Of a DNA stretch of 64,000 bases, positions 1 to 9,741 are shown one piece after another; within the stretch, counting starts at the first letter, position 1; each line of letters opens with the position of its first letter. The notes under the pieces are model-generated. The model ran no database searches, had not been told where the DNA came from, and was given only the letters and a program-made list of their open reading frames with translations. The position numbers and the translations under genes were made by a program. The DNA lies in contig NZ_JARXRN010000025.1 of assembly GCF_029888045.1 (NCBI RefSeq), forward strand, positions 526,368-590,367, in the 5' to 3' direction. The stretch comes from Luteimonas rhizosphaericola. GTDB taxonomy: Bacteria > Pseudomonadota > Gammaproteobacteria > Xanthomonadales > Xanthomonadaceae.

Positions 1-1
1 C

Positions 2-349
2 ACCGGCAGCATCATGCCGGGCCTGGAGCAGGCGCTGGCCGGCAAGTCGCCGGGCGACACCTTCCGGGTGACGATCGCGCCGGAGCAGGGATTCGGTCCG
101 CGCCACGACGCCCTGGTGCAGACCATTCCGCGCGCGCGGCTGCAGGCGTCGGCGCCGCCGACGGTGGGCGCGAAGCTGAGCGCGCAGACCGCGCGCGGGC
201 CGCTGGACGTGGTGGTGACGGCGGTCGACGAGGGCCACGTGACGGTGGACGGCAACCATCCGCTGGCCGGGCGCACGGTCGATGCGCTGGTGGAAGTGGT
301 GGACGTGCGACTGGCGACGCCCGAGGAACAGCAGTTCGGGCTCGCCTGA
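2..349 (+). CDS. FKBP-type peptidyl-prolyl isomerase, SlyD-like (5' end outside window)
   Basis: The reading frame is already open at base 2, and its first residues (TGSIMPGLEQALAGK) match the conserved core of SlyD-type FKBP isomerases, so the true start lies left of the window. The part seen holds the end of the FKBP domain, the inserted-flap region, and the acidic C-terminal strand ending VEVVDVRLATPEE. SlyD-like proteins are cytoplasmic prolyl isomerase/chaperones. The His-rich metal-binding tail of E. coli SlyD is absent here, as in the shorter SlyD homologues. The downstream genes yqgE and ruvX run on the same strand after a 53-base gap. Confidence 0.85.
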   Translation, partial: TGSIMPGLEQALAGKSPGDTFRVTIAPEQGFGPRHDALVQTIPRARLQASAPPTVGAKLSAQTARGPLDVVVTAVDEGHVTVDGNHPLAGRTVDALVEVVDVRLATPEEQQFGLA

Positions 350-402
350 ACGCGGGCCACGCCGCCGGCGCCCGCCGCGGGCGCAGGGCCTAGAATGGCG
401 CC

Positions 403-969
403 ATGCCCGCGCCGACGTCCTCCTTCGCCAACCAGCTGCTGATCGCCCTGCCGACCCTGGCCGATCCCGGCTTCGCGCGCGCGGTCGCGCTGATCTGCCA
501 GCACGACGACGAGGGCGCGATGGGCGTGGTGGTCAACCGCGCGTCCGACTACACCCTGGGCGAAGTGCTGCGGCAGATGGACATCGCCTGCGACGACCAG
601 GCGGTGCTCGACCAGCGCGTGCTTGCCGGCGGCCCGGTACACCCCGAACGCGGCTTCGTGGTCCACGACGGCGACCACGGCTGGGACTCCACCCTGGCGG
701 TCGCCGACGGGCTGTGGGTCACCACCTCGCGCGACATCCTCGAGGCCATCGCCCGCGGCGACGGTCCCGAGCATGCCACCGTGGCGCTGGGCTGCGCGGG
801 CTGGGGCGCGGGCCAGCTCGAGTTCGAGCTGACCGAGAACAGCTGGCTGACCGCGCCGGTGCGGCCGGAGATCCTGTTCTCGCTGCCGCTCGACCAGCGC
901 TGGCAGGCGGCCGCGGGCGAGATCGGCGTCGACCTCATGCGCATCGCGGGGCACGTGGGCCACGCATGA
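403..969 (+). CDS. YqgE/AlgH family protein (DUF179)
   Basis: 188 residues, the usual family length. The N-terminus ([20 protein letters not shown]) and the block around [12 protein letters not shown] are the hallmark YqgE/AlgH segments, and [13 protein letters not shown] follows as expected. The family has no established biochemical role; the AlgH name comes from alginate regulation in Pseudomonas. Its stop overlaps the ruvX start by four bases (ATGA), the conserved yqgE-ruvX pairing of many gammaproteobacteria. Confidence 0.93.
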   Translation: MPAPTSSFANQLLIALPTLADPGFARAVALICQHDDEGAMGVVVNRASDYTLGEVLRQMDIACDDQAVLDQRVLAGGPVHPERGFVVHDGDHGWDSTLAVADGLWVTTSRDILEAIARGDGPEHATVALGCAGWGAGQLEFELTENSWLTAPVRPEILFSLPLDQRWQAAAGEIGVDLMRIAGHVGHA

Positions 970-1439
970 GCGCGCAGGGGATGCGCGTCGACGGCACCGT
1001 GCTCGGGTTCGATGTCGGCGCGCGCCGGATCGGCGTCGCGGTCGGCAGCCCGTACGGGCACGGCGCGCGCGCGCTGGCGGTGATCGACGTGCACGGCGAC
1101 CAGGTGGACTGGGCGGCGATCGATCGCGTGCACCGCGAGTGGCGCCCGGACGGCCTGGTGGTCGGCGACCCGATGACGCTCGATGGCGGCGACCAGCCGA
1201 TCCGCGCGCGCGCGCGCGCCTTCGCCACCGAACTGCAGGTGCGCTACCGGCTGCCGGTGGCGATGGTGGACGAGCGCAGCAGTTCGGTCGAGGCGGCCCA
1301 GCGCTTCGCCCTTGATCGCGCCGAGGGCCGGCGCCGGCGCCGGGATGCGGTGGCGCTGGACGCGGTCGCCGCGGCGGTCATCGTGGAACGCTGGTTCGCT
1401 GCGCCCGGCGACGCGACCGTGCTGCCGCCGCCGGCCTGA
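966..1439 (+). CDS. ruvX: Putative Holliday junction resolvase / pre-16S rRNA nuclease YqgF
   Basis: 157 residues with an RNase H-like fold. [15 protein letters not shown] near the start carries the first catalytic Asp, [11 protein letters not shown] is the central strand, and [11 protein letters not shown] carries the D-E-R-x-(S/T) motif. The family is proposed to process the 5' end of 16S rRNA and is annotated as a Holliday junction resolvase by fold. The ATG at 966 overlaps the yqgE stop; an in-frame ATG at 981 is the alternative start and would remove five residues. Confidence 0.9.
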   Translation: MSAQGMRVDGTVLGFDVGARRIGVAVGSPYGHGARALAVIDVHGDQVDWAAIDRVHREWRPDGLVVGDPMTLDGGDQPIRARARAFATELQVRYRLPVAMVDERSSSVEAAQRFALDRAEGRRRRRDAVALDAVAAAVIVERWFAAPGDATVLPPPA

Positions 1440-1480
1440 CCGATGGCGGCGATCCGTCGACTTGCCGGACAATAGCCGCC

Positions 1481-2419
1481 ATGACCGCACAGACCGACAC
1501 CGAAGGCCGCCTCGTCCACCTGCTGACGCTACAGGGCCTGCCGCGTGCGGCGCTGGACGCGCTGCTCGACCGCGCCCAGCGCTTCGCCGAGGGCGCCGAC
1601 GCGCGCGCATCGCTGGCCGGCACCGCGGTGTGCACCCTGTTCTTCGAGCCCTCCACCCGCACCCGGCTGAGCTTCCAGCGCGCCGCGCAGCGGCTGGGCG
1701 CCGACATCCTGGGCTTCGATGCCGCCACGTCCTCGACCACCAAGGGCGAAAGCGCGCGCGATACGTTGAAGAACATCGAGGCGATGGGCGTGCGCGGGTT
1801 CATCGTGCGCCACGTCGGCGACGGCGCCGTGGCCGAGCTCGCCGCCGCGGCGGAGGCCGGCACCGCGCTGGTCAATGCCGGCGACGGCCGCAGCGCGCAT
1901 CCCACCCAGGGCCTGCTGGACATGCTGACCCTGCGTCAGGCGCTGGGCGCGGACTTCTCCGGGCGCCGGTTCCTGATCGTGGGCGACGTGAAGCATTCGC
2001 GCGTGGCGCGTTCGGACCTGCATGCGCTGCGCACGCTCGGCGCCGGCCACATTCGCGTCTGCGGGCCGGCGTCCCTGTTGCCCGAAGACGGCACGCTCGA
2101 CGGCTGCGAGGTGACCCACGACCTGGACGCCGCGATGGAGGGCGTCGACGCGGTGATGATGCTGCGCCTGCAGCGCGAGCGCATGGAGGAGGGGCTGGTG
2201 GCCTCGCTCGAGGACTACCACCGCGACTACGGACTGGACACCGCACGCCTGCGCCGCGCGCGGCCGGATGCGGTGGTGCTGCATCCGGGGCCGATGAATC
2301 GCGGTGTGGAGATCACCGATGCCGTGGCCGATGGCCCGCAGTCGCTGATCCTGCGCCAGGTGGCCAACGGCGTGGCGGTGCGCATGGCGGTGCTCGAGGC
2401 GCTGCTCGCCGGGCGCTGA
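1481..2419 (+). CDS. pyrB: Aspartate carbamoyltransferase catalytic chain
   Basis: Condenses carbamoyl phosphate with aspartate in the second step of pyrimidine synthesis. 312 residues. The carbamoyl phosphate-binding motif FFEPSTRTRLSF sits near residue 52, DAATSSTTKGES follows, and the substrate loop HPGPMNRGVEI is near the C-terminus. There is no pyrI regulatory-chain gene and no pyrC beside it; the next gene is convergent. It follows ruvX by 41 bases and may be co-transcribed with yqgE-ruvX. Confidence 0.96.
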   Translation: MTAQTDTEGRLVHLLTLQGLPRAALDALLDRAQRFAEGADARASLAGTAVCTLFFEPSTRTRLSFQRAAQRLGADILGFDAATSSTTKGESARDTLKNIEAMGVRGFIVRHVGDGAVAELAAAAEAGTALVNAGDGRSAHPTQGLLDMLTLRQALGADFSGRRFLIVGDVKHSRVARSDLHALRTLGAGHIRVCGPASLLPEDGTLDGCEVTHDLDAAMEGVDAVMMLRLQRERMEEGLVASLEDYHRDYGLDTARLRRARPDAVVLHPGPMNRGVEITDAVADGPQSLILRQVANGVAVRMAVLEALLAGR

Positions 2420-2447
2420 GCGCGCGCCCGCCGGCGCGCGCCGGGCG

Positions 2448-3251
2448 CTACTGCTGGCGGAACGCGTTCGTGCGCCGCTGCGCGAACAGCCAGTCCCAGA
2501 GCTCAGGTGTCGCGTAGGCCGGATCCCAGCTGTTGTGGTTGGCGTCGGGGAACTCGGTGTAGCGCGCGTCGCGCGCGCCCGCGGCACGGAACGCGGCCTC
2601 CAGCCGGCGCGAATACTCCGGCGGCACCAGGTCGTCCTTCGCGCCATGGAACATCCACACCGGCATCCCGTGCAGGCGTTGCGCCACGGCCGCGTAGGGA
2701 TCGGCCTCGTCGGCCACCACCGTCACCGCCATCGTCGTGCGCCGCGGATGCACCAGGCCGCCGCACACCGGCACCACCGCGGCGAAGCGGTACGACTGCC
2801 GCAGCGCCAGTTCCCACGCGCCGTAGCCGCCCATCGACAGGCCGGTCAGGTAGGTGCGGTCCGGATCGCCGCCGAACTCGCGCGTGGCGGCGTCGAGCTG
2901 GGCGAAGGTGACGTCGACCACCTGGTTCCATTCGCCGTCCTCCGGCACCTGCGGGAACACCACGATCGCCGGGAACGTGTCGGCCTGGCGGCGCACCTGC
3001 GGGCCGAGGCCGACCGCGACCTGGCGCTGGTTGTCGGCGCCGCGCTCGCCCGAGCCGTGCAGGAACAGGATCACCGGCGCCTTGCCGGCCGCCGCCGCGC
3101 GCGCCGGCACGAACACCTGGTAGCGGTGCACCTGGCCGTCCATGCGCAGCTCGCGTTCGACGAACTCGCCGCGCTCGGGACGCTCCGGCGCCGAGGTGCA
3201 GCCTGCGACCAGCGTCGCCATCACCAGTGCCAGTCCGAAGGGAATCCGCAT
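2448..3251 (-). CDS. Secreted lipoprotein alpha/beta hydrolase (LpqC/PHB depolymerase-like)
   Basis: 267 residues. The N-terminus MRIPFGLALVMATLVAGCTS is a lipoprotein signal with lipobox VAGC, so it should be membrane-anchored outside the cytoplasm. The alpha/beta hydrolase core shows the oxyanion region LFLHGSGERGADN, the nucleophile elbow GLSMGGYGAWE and a late His in PDANHNSWDPAY. This is the layout of phospholipase/carboxylesterase and PHB-depolymerase-like esterases; the substrate is unknown. The ATG at 3251 starts the signal peptide cleanly, although the frame stays open far upstream. It is convergent with pyrB. Confidence 0.85.
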   Translation of the reverse strand: MRIPFGLALVMATLVAGCTSAPERPERGEFVERELRMDGQVHRYQVFVPARAAAAGKAPVILFLHGSGERGADNQRQVAVGLGPQVRRQADTFPAIVVFPQVPEDGEWNQVVDVTFAQLDAATREFGGDPDRTYLTGLSMGGYGAWELALRQSYRFAAVVPVCGGLVHPRRTTMAVTVVADEADPYAAVAQRLHGMPVWMFHGAKDDLVPPEYSRRLEAAFRAAGARDARYTEFPDANHNSWDPAYATPELWDWLFAQRRTNAFRQQ

Positions 3252-3376
3252 GTCGAGCCTCCTGTCTTCATCGAAGCGTGTGCCGGCCGGCAGGCCGTTC
3301 CACGGGTGCCGGCGCCGCCGTGCATCGTGCCGCCTGCCGGATTGCATCGGCGTGACGACGGGCGCATGCGCCGCAC

Positions 3377-4738
3377 TCAGTGCAGCAGGATGGCCGTTGC
3401 CAGGCCGAGGAAGCTGAAGAAACCCATGACATCGGTGACCGCGGTGACGACCACCGTGCCGGCGACCGCCGGGTCGACGTGCATGCGCTTGAGCAGCAGG
3501 GGCAGCAGCACGCCGGCCAGCGCCGCGGAGCAGAAGTTGATCACCAGCGCCGCCGCGATCACCAGCGACAACGGCCATGATCCGAACCACGCCAGCGCCA
3601 CCACGCCCACCAGCCCGCCGATCAGCAGGCCGTTGATCAGCGCCACGCGCAGTTCCTTCCACAGCAGGATCGAGGCGTTGCTCGCGCCCACCTGGCCCAG
3701 GGCGATGCCGCGCACCATCAGGGTCAGCACCTGCACCGCGGCGTTGCCGCCGATGCCGGCCACGATCGGCATCAGCACCGCCAGCGCCACGATCTGCTCG
3801 ATGGTGGCGTCGAACTGCCCGATCACGCCGGCGGCCAGGAAGGCGGTGAGCAGGTTGATGCCCAGCCATACCACGCGCCCGCGCACCGCGCGCCGGATCG
3901 GCGAGAACAGGTCCTCGTCCTCGTCCAGGCCCGCCGCGCCCAGCGCCTGGTGCTCGGCCTGCTCGCGGATGATGTCGACCACGTCGTCCACCGTGATCCG
4001 GCCCAGCAGCACGTTGCCGTCGTCTACCACGGGCGCGGAGACCCAGTCGTTGTCCGAGAACTGGCGCGCGACCTCATCGGCCGAGGCGTCGACGTGCAAG
4101 GATTCGAGCTCGTCGTCGATCAGCTGGTTGATCGGCGTGCCGGGCTCGCGCGTCACCAGGTCCTGCAACGCGACCCAGCCGATCAGCTGGTGGCGGCGGT
4201 TGACCACGTACAGGTGGTCGGTGTGGTCGGGCAGCTCGCCGCGCAGGCGCAGGAAACGCAGCACGACGTCGACCGTGGTGTCGGCGCGCACCGTCACCAC
4301 GTCCGGGTTCATCAGGCGCCCGGCGGTGTCCTCGGGATAGGACAGCACCTGCTCCAGGCGTTCGCGGTTGTCGCGGTCCATCGAGCGCAGCAGCTCGTCG
4401 ATCACCGCATCGGGCAGGTCCTCGACCAGGTCGGCGAGGTCGTCGATGTCGAGTTCGGAGGCGGCGGCGACCAGTTCGTCCTGGTCCATGTCCGCGATGA
4501 GGCTCTCGCGTACCTCGTCGCCGACGTGCACCAGCACTTCGCCGTCGTCCTCCGGATCGACCAGACCCCACACGATCATGCGCTTGTCGGGCGGGAGCGA
4601 TTCGAGCAGGTTGCCGATCTCGGCCGGCGCCAGGGTGTTGACCAGCCGGCGCACGGGGCCCAGGCGGCCGCTGTCGAGCGCGTCGGACAGCAGTCGCAGC
4701 TGGCGCGCGGTCTTGTCGTGGCGGACGGCTTCGGCCAT
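3377..4738 (-). CDS. mgtE: Magnesium transporter MgtE
   Basis: 453 residues in the order known for MgtE: an N-terminal superhelical domain (about 1-130, with LESLPPDKRMIVWGLVDPED), two CBS domains (about 130-260, with HLYVVNRRHQLIGWVALQDL and APVVDDGNVLLGRI), then five membrane segments. The pore signature PIVAGIGGNAAVQ lies in the membrane part. It imports Mg2+, and the cytoplasmic CBS/N domains close the pore at high Mg2+. It follows ptsI by about 160 bases on the same strand and could be the last gene of that transcript. Confidence 0.95.
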   Translation of the reverse strand: MAEAVRHDKTARQLRLLSDALDSGRLGPVRRLVNTLAPAEIGNLLESLPPDKRMIVWGLVDPEDDGEVLVHVGDEVRESLIADMDQDELVAAASELDIDDLADLVEDLPDAVIDELLRSMDRDNRERLEQVLSYPEDTAGRLMNPDVVTVRADTTVDVVLRFLRLRGELPDHTDHLYVVNRRHQLIGWVALQDLVTREPGTPINQLIDDELESLHVDASADEVARQFSDNDWVSAPVVDDGNVLLGRITVDDVVDIIREQAEHQALGAAGLDEDEDLFSPIRRAVRGRVVWLGINLLTAFLAAGVIGQFDATIEQIVALAVLMPIVAGIGGNAAVQVLTLMVRGIALGQVGASNASILLWKELRVALINGLLIGGLVGVVALAWFGSWPLSLVIAAALVINFCSAALAGVLLPLLLKRMHVDPAVAGTVVVTAVTDVMGFFSFLGLATAILLH

Positions 4739-4901
4739 GCGCGGCGGCTCCGTGGGCGGGGGTGTGCCGCGCCGGGAGACGCGGCCGATCAGGCGTTCAT
4801 GCGCGCATTATCGCCCGCGTCCCCCCGGTTGCCCAGCCTGGGCCGGCGATTCCGCAGGATGCCGTGGTCCACACGCGTCCGTGCGCCCGGCAGGGCCGCG
4901 C

Positions 4902-6626
4902 TCAGGCCGGCGCGGCGCGGGCGCGCAGCCAGCGTTCGATCGCGTCGCGGTCGCGGCAGCGCAGCAGCGCCGGCGCGGCCGCGCGCAGGGCGTCCAGGCG
5001 CTGCGCGCGGATGGCGCGGCGCACCTCGAGCAGGGTCGCCGGGTGCAGGCTGAACTCCTCCAGTCCCAGGGCGAGCAGCAGCGGGGTCAGGGCGGCGTCG
5101 CCGGCCATCTCGCCGCAGACCGCGACCGCCTTGCCGCGCGCGCGCGCGGTGCGGATCACGTTGCGCAGCAGCAGCAGCATGGCCGGATGCAGCGGCGAAT
5201 ACAGTTCGCCGAGCGCGTCGTTGCCGCGGTCGGCGGCGAGCAGGTACTGGGTCAGATCGTTGGTGCCGACCGAGATGAAGTCCACCAGTCCGATGAACGT
5301 GGGCAGCGCGATCGCCGCCGCCGGCACCTCGATCATCGCCCCCAACGGCACGTGCTCGGCGATCTCGTGGCCTTCGCTGCGCAACTCGCGCGCGACCTCG
5401 CGCAGCAACGCGGCCACCGCCAGCACCTCCTCGCGGCCGCTGACCATCGGCACCAGCACCCGCAGCGGCCCGTAGCCCGACGCACGCAGCATCGCGCGCA
5501 GCTGGGTCCGGAACACGTCCCTGCGCGCCAGCGACAGCCGCACGCCGCGCAGGCCCAGCGCCGGGTTGGGTTCGTCGGCCAGCGCCAGGCCGGTGCGGTC
5601 GGCCTTGTCGGCGCCGATGTCCATGGTGCGGATCGTCACCGCGCGCCCGGTCATGCCCAGCACCACGTCGCGATAGGCGCGGAACTGCTCCTCCTCGTCG
5701 GGCAGCTCGCTGCGCTGCAGGAACAGGAACTCGGTGCGGTACAGGCCCACGCCGGCGGCGCCGAGCGCATGCGCGCCGGTGACGTCCTCGCGCGACTCGG
5801 CGTTGGCCCAGAGCTTGATGTCGACCCCGTCCAGCGTGCGCGAGGGCTCGCGCCGCAGCCTGTGCAGCTGCTTGCGCTCGCGCTTCTCGTCGCGCAGGCG
5901 GGCGCGGTAGTCGCGCAGGTCGGCGGCGCTGGGCTCGACCACGATCTCGCCGCTGCTGCCGTCCACGACCAGCACGTCGCCGTCGTTGACCTGGTGCAGC
6001 ACCTGCGGCGCGCCCACCACCAGCGGCAGGTGCAGGCTGCGGGCCAGGATCGCGCTGTGCGAGAGCGCGCTGCCACCGGCGGTGACCACCGCCAGCACGC
6101 CCTGCGCCTGCAGCTGGCTCAGCTCGGCCGGGGCGATCGCGTCGGTGACCAGGATCTCGCCGGCGACGCCCTGCAGGTCGGCCTCGCGCTTGTGCAGCAT
6201 CGCGTGCACGCGGCCGATGACGTGGTCGATGTCCTCGACCCGGCTGCGGAAGTAGGGATCGTCCATGCCCTCGAACACGGCCGCCAGCCGGTCGCGCTGC
6301 AGGCGCAGGGCGTAGTCGGCGCCGTACCGGCCCTTGCGCACCAGGTCGTCCAGCCCCTGCAGCAATTCGGGGTCGTCCAACAGCAGGGTGTGCAGGTCGA
6401 GGAACTCGCCGACCTCGTGCGCCAACGCGCCGTGCAGGCGCGTGCGCATGTTGCGCATCTCCACCCGCACCGCGTCGATCGCGGTGTGCAGTCGCCGAAG
6501 TTCTGCCTCGACCGCGTCCGCCGAGACGTGTTCCTCGGCGACTTCGAGCGCGTGCGGGAGCCGGATCCGGGCGCGGCCGAGGGCGCTGCCCCGCGACGCG
6601 CCATGCCCGGCGAACGCGTGCCGCAC
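4902..6626 (-). CDS. ptsI: Phosphoenolpyruvate-protein phosphotransferase, enzyme I
   Basis: 574 residues. Enzyme I takes phosphate from PEP and passes it to HPr. The active-site His is in GGSALSHSAILARS. The PEP-binding barrel shows LYRTEFLF, FISVGTNDLTQY and VCGEMAGD near the C-terminus. The start is a GTG at 6626 lying directly against the ptsH stop with no spacer, so translation is almost certainly coupled to ptsH. No PTS sugar permease is present in the window, so phosphate probably flows to regulatory EIIA proteins. Confidence 0.95.
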   Translation of the reverse strand: MRHAFAGHGASRGSALGRARIRLPHALEVAEEHVSADAVEAELRRLHTAIDAVRVEMRNMRTRLHGALAHEVGEFLDLHTLLLDDPELLQGLDDLVRKGRYGADYALRLQRDRLAAVFEGMDDPYFRSRVEDIDHVIGRVHAMLHKREADLQGVAGEILVTDAIAPAELSQLQAQGVLAVVTAGGSALSHSAILARSLHLPLVVGAPQVLHQVNDGDVLVVDGSSGEIVVEPSAADLRDYRARLRDEKRERKQLHRLRREPSRTLDGVDIKLWANAESREDVTGAHALGAAGVGLYRTEFLFLQRSELPDEEEQFRAYRDVVLGMTGRAVTIRTMDIGADKADRTGLALADEPNPALGLRGVRLSLARRDVFRTQLRAMLRASGYGPLRVLVPMVSGREEVLAVAALLREVARELRSEGHEIAEHVPLGAMIEVPAAAIALPTFIGLVDFISVGTNDLTQYLLAADRGNDALGELYSPLHPAMLLLLRNVIRTARARGKAVAVCGEMAGDAALTPLLLALGLEEFSLHPATLLEVRRAIRAQRLDALRAAAPALLRCRDRDAIERWLRARAAPA

Positions 6627-6896
6627 TCAGCTTCCCTCGTCGAATTTTCGTTCGAACAGCGCGGCCGCGGCGTCCATCGCGGCGTCCTCGTCCTCGCCCT
6701 CCAGGCGCAGCAGCACGGTGGTGCCGTGGCCGGCGGCGAGCAGCATCACCCCCATGATGCTCTTGGCGTTGACCTCGCGGCCCTTGGCGACGAGGGTGGC
6801 GTTGCTACGGAAGGCCGAGAGCACCTGCACCAGCTTGGCGGTGGCGCGCGCATGCAGGCCGAGCTTGTTGGCGATGAGCAGTTCGCGTTCGATCAT
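6627..6896 (-). CDS. ptsH: Phosphocarrier protein HPr
   Basis: 89 residues. His15 lies in NKLGLHARATAKL, the phosphate-accepting site, and Ser46 in NAKSIMGVMLL, the site phosphorylated by HPr kinase. Both numbers fall exactly where the family expects, and hprK is present three genes upstream, so the protein is probably controlled on both residues. It sits between the EIIA(Man) gene and ptsI. Confidence 0.96.
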   Translation of the reverse strand: MIERELLIANKLGLHARATAKLVQVLSAFRSNATLVAKGREVNAKSIMGVMLLAAGHGTTVLLRLEGEDEDAAMDAAAALFERKFDEGS

Positions 6897-6904
6897 CGTC
6901 GGCC

Positions 6905-7300
6905 TCAGGCGTCGTCGAGGATCACCCCGTTGCGCGCACCTGCGGCGGCGACGGCGGGGAGCTCCTCCAGGGGGAGTTCAGCATAATTCATCACCCGCAG
7001 CAGCATCGGCAAGTTCAACGCCGCCACGCGGCGTGATGGCGTGCCCAGTCTCGACAGCCGGGCGGCCAGGTTGCTCGGCGTGGCGCCGTAGAGGTCGGTG
7101 AGGATCAGCACGCCGTCGCCGCCGTCGGCGCGACGCATCGCGGCGCTCGCCTGCGGCAGCAGGGCGTCGGGATCCGCGTCGAACGGAACCTCGAACGCTT
7201 CCAGCCGCAGCGGCAGGTTGCCGCGCAGCATGCCGGTGGTGACCGCGACCAGTGCGGTGCCGATGCCCGTGTGGGTGAGAAGGAGGATGCCGACGGCCAT
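6905..7300 (-). CDS. PTS EIIA component, mannose/fructose family
   Basis: 131 residues, a lone EIIA(Man)-type domain. The phosphorylatable His is in LLLTHTGIGTAL near residue 10, and LILTDLYGATPSNLA is the family's second conserved block. No IIB, IIC or IID gene accompanies it. In Xanthomonas and several alpha/betaproteobacteria the same stand-alone EIIA sits between rapZ and ptsH and is thought to be regulatory. It lies 8 bases upstream of ptsH. Confidence 0.93.
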   Translation of the reverse strand: MAVGILLLTHTGIGTALVAVTTGMLRGNLPLRLEAFEVPFDADPDALLPQASAAMRRADGGDGVLILTDLYGATPSNLAARLSRLGTPSRRVAALNLPMLLRVMNYAELPLEELPAVAAAGARNGVILDDA

Positions 7301-7373
7301 GGCGCCAACTTAGCAGACGCCGGTGACCGCCCGGTAGCGCGCGACGCGGGACGATGCGTGCCGGCGCGCGGCC

Positions 7374-8279
7374 TCAGTCGAGCTCGCGGTGGAAGGTGGC
7401 GACCTCGGTCCAGCCGCGGTCGCGCGCGTGCTCGGCCAGGATTTCGGCCAGGTACACCGAGCGGTGGCGTCCGCCGCTGCAGCCGAAGGCCACGGTGACG
7501 TAGCTGCGGGTGCCCGACTGCATCCGCGGCAGCCAGGTATCGAGGAAAGCCGAGACCTGGGCGACGTATTCGTTGACCTCGTCGCGCGCCTCCAGGTAGG
7601 CACGCACCGCCGCATCGCGCCCGGACAGCGGCTTCAGGCGCGGATCCCAGTGCGGGTTGGGCAGGCTGCGCGCGTCGAACACGAAGTCGGCATCGGCCGG
7701 CAGTCCGCGGCGGTAGGCGAAGGACTCGAACAGCAGCGACAGCGACGAATCCTGGCTCAGCCCCAGTTCGGTGATCACGCGGTGGCGCAGCTGGTGCACG
7801 TTGAGGTCGCTGGTGTCGACCACCACGTCGGCCAGCGCGCGCAACGACTTGAGCGCCTGGCGTTCAAGCGCGATGGCATCGGCCAGCGCCAGCCCGAGGT
7901 GGGTCAGCGGATGGCGGCGCCGGGTCTCGGCGTAGCGCTTGAGCAGGGTGGCGTCGGCGGCGTCGAAGAACACCAGCTTGGGCTCCAGCCCCATCGCGCC
8001 CAGCGCCGACAGCCACTCGGGCAGGTTGGCCAGGTCGCCGCGGTTGCGCATGTCGATCCCGACCGCCAGCTTCTGCTCGGCGCGCTCGGGGTGCGTGGCC
8101 GCGCGCACGAACTCGGGCAGCAGTTCCGCCGGCAGATTGTCGACGCAGTAGAAGCCCAGGTCCTCGAAGGTGTTGAGGGCGACCGTCTTGCCGCCGCCGG
8201 ACATGCCGGTGACGATCAGCAGCGATGTCGGCGCCCGCGCGCCGGCCTCGTCCTCCGCCAGCTGCGTGGGCGTGTTCAC
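7374..8279 (-). CDS. rapZ: RNase adapter protein RapZ
   Basis: 301 residues. The N-terminal Walker A GMSGGGKT is at residues 25-32; the C-terminal part holds [16 protein letters not shown], typical of RapZ. In E. coli RapZ binds GlcN6P and guides RNase E to the sRNA GlmZ; in other bacteria it is described only as a nucleotide-binding protein. The GTG start at 8279 overlaps the hprK stop by four bases (GTGA), which fixes the start despite the open frame upstream. Confidence 0.94.
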   Translation of the reverse strand: MNTPTQLAEDEAGARAPTSLLIVTGMSGGGKTVALNTFEDLGFYCVDNLPAELLPEFVRAATHPERAEQKLAVGIDMRNRGDLANLPEWLSALGAMGLEPKLVFFDAADATLLKRYAETRRRHPLTHLGLALADAIALERQALKSLRALADVVVDTSDLNVHQLRHRVITELGLSQDSSLSLLFESFAYRRGLPADADFVFDARSLPNPHWDPRLKPLSGRDAAVRAYLEARDEVNEYVAQVSAFLDTWLPRMQSGTRSYVTVAFGCSGGRHRSVYLAEILAEHARDRGWTEVATFHRELD

Positions 8280-9244
8280 GGCAGCACCGGCTCCTCGCCG
8301 CTTTCGAGGAAGTGGGAGTGGCGGGCCAGGAACGCCGCCGCCGGATCGATGCCCTTGGCGCGCAGGATGTGGGTGCGGGTGGCGGCTTCGGTCAGCACCG
8401 CCAGGTTGCGGCCGGGCATCACCGGCAGGGTGATCATCGGCACGTCCAGGTCCAGCACGCGGCGCAGGCCGAGGTCGCCGGTCAGGCGCACCATGCCGTC
8501 CTCGTGCAGGGTGGGCTCGGCGTTGGGCCGGCTCAGGTGCACGATCAGGCGCAGGTACTTGTTCCGCTTCACCGCGGTGTCGCCGAACATCTGGCGGATG
8601 TTGAGCACGCCCAGGCCGCGCAGCTCCAGCAGGTCCTGCAGCAGGTCGGGGCAGGTGCCGTCGAGCACGTCGGGGGCGATCTGGGTGAACTCCGGCGCGT
8701 CGTCGGCGACCAGGCGGTGGCCGCGGGTGATCAGTTCCAGCGCCAGCTCGCTCTTGCCCGACCCCGATTCGCCGGTGATCAGCACGCCGATCGAGTAGAC
8801 CTCCATGAACACGCCGTGCAGCGTGACCCGCGGCGCCAGTGCGCGCGCCAGGTGGTACTGCAGGTGGTTGAGCAGCTCGTGGCCGCGCTTGGGCGAGGTC
8901 CACAGCGGGGTCTGGGTCTCTTCCGCTGCGCGGCGCAGGTCCTCCGGGCAGGGCTGGTTCTTGCTGATCACCAGCGCCAGCGGCCGGTACTGGATCATGC
9001 GCTCGATGGTTTCCCAGCGCAGGCGCGAGTCCAGCCCGTCCAGCCAGTGCAGTTCCTCGGTTCCGAGGATCTGCACCTTGTTGGGATAGATGATGTTGAG
9101 GTAGCCGGCCAGCGACGGCCGGCGGGCGTTGGTCTCGACCGACTCGAGCACCCGAGTCTGGCCCGGCTGGCCGGCCAGCCAGCGCAGCCCGAGCCGTTCG
9201 TGCTGCTGCTCGAACAGGTCCAGGGCGGTCAGGCGCTGGTTCAC
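8276..9244 (-). CDS. hprK: HPr kinase/phosphorylase
   Basis: 322 residues. The Walker A GESGSGKS lies at residues 158-165, with the N-terminal MurF-like domain before it and the HPrK signature [14 protein letters not shown] after. It phosphorylates Ser46 of HPr and can reverse the reaction. Enteric bacteria lack it; Xanthomonadaceae keep it. The GTG at 9244 ([15 protein letters not shown]) is chosen because it lies 10 bases past the ptsN stop and gives the family N-terminus. It is coupled to rapZ by a GTGA overlap. Confidence 0.95.
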   Translation of the reverse strand: MNQRLTALDLFEQQHERLGLRWLAGQPGQTRVLESVETNARRPSLAGYLNIIYPNKVQILGTEELHWLDGLDSRLRWETIERMIQYRPLALVISKNQPCPEDLRRAAEETQTPLWTSPKRGHELLNHLQYHLARALAPRVTLHGVFMEVYSIGVLITGESGSGKSELALELITRGHRLVADDAPEFTQIAPDVLDGTCPDLLQDLLELRGLGVLNIRQMFGDTAVKRNKYLRLIVHLSRPNAEPTLHEDGMVRLTGDLGLRRVLDLDVPMITLPVMPGRNLAVLTEAATRTHILRAKGIDPAAAFLARHSHFLESGEEPVLP

Positions 9245-9254
9245 GGGTACGGCC

Positions 9255-9722
9255 TCATGCGGCGCTCGCGGCCGGTGCGGGTGCCAGCAGCAGGCGGCGC
9301 AGGGCGGGCAGGCCGCGCGCGGCGCGCAGGCGCCGGCGGAAGTCGGCATCTGCGAATCGGCCGGCGATGTCGGCCAGATGCTGCAGGTGCTGCTCTGGAC
9401 GGTCGTCGGTGGCGCTCATCGCGAACACCAGGTCGACCGGCTCGCCATCGCGCGCGTCGAAATCGACCGGCCGCCGCAGCCGCAGGAACGCGCCGCGCGG
9501 GGCATGGAAACCCGCGCTGCGCGCATGCGGCAGGGCCACGCCGTGGCCGATCGCGGTGCTGCCCAGCTGCTCGCGCTGGCGCAGCGCCGCGGCGATGGCG
9601 CGGGCGGACGCCGGAGAGCCGTCCGACAGCAGCCGCGCCGCGGCGTCGAGCACCCGGCCCGGGGTGGCGGCATCGTCCACCACCACGATGCGCTCCGCGC
9701 TCAGCAGGTCGGTCCAGGGCAT
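9255..9722 (-). CDS. ptsN: Nitrogen-regulatory PTS EIIA component (EIIA-Ntr)
   Basis: 155 residues of the fructose/Ntr EIIA fold. The active His is in [14 protein letters not shown]-Ntr is regulatory rather than a transporter part: its phosphorylation state controls K+ transport, nitrogen metabolism and stress responses. It stands in the classic rpoN-hpf-ptsN order, 19 bases after hpf. A dedicated NPr/PtsP pair is not seen here, so the HPr and enzyme I downstream may serve it. Confidence 0.95.
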   Translation of the reverse strand: MPWTDLLSAERIVVVDDAATPGRVLDAAARLLSDGSPASARAIAAALRQREQLGSTAIGHGVALPHARSAGFHAPRGAFLRLRRPVDFDARDGEPVDLVFAMSATDDRPEQHLQHLADIAGRFADADFRRRLRAARGLPALRRLLLAPAPAASAA

Positions 9723-9741
9723 GGGCGTGGTCCGGGGCGGC

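Noticed and set aside
2431-2444. CCGGCGCGCGCCGG palindrome between pyrB and the esterase gene as a bidirectional terminator
   Set aside because: It is a perfect palindrome, but no T tract on either side; in such GC-rich DNA this is expected by chance.
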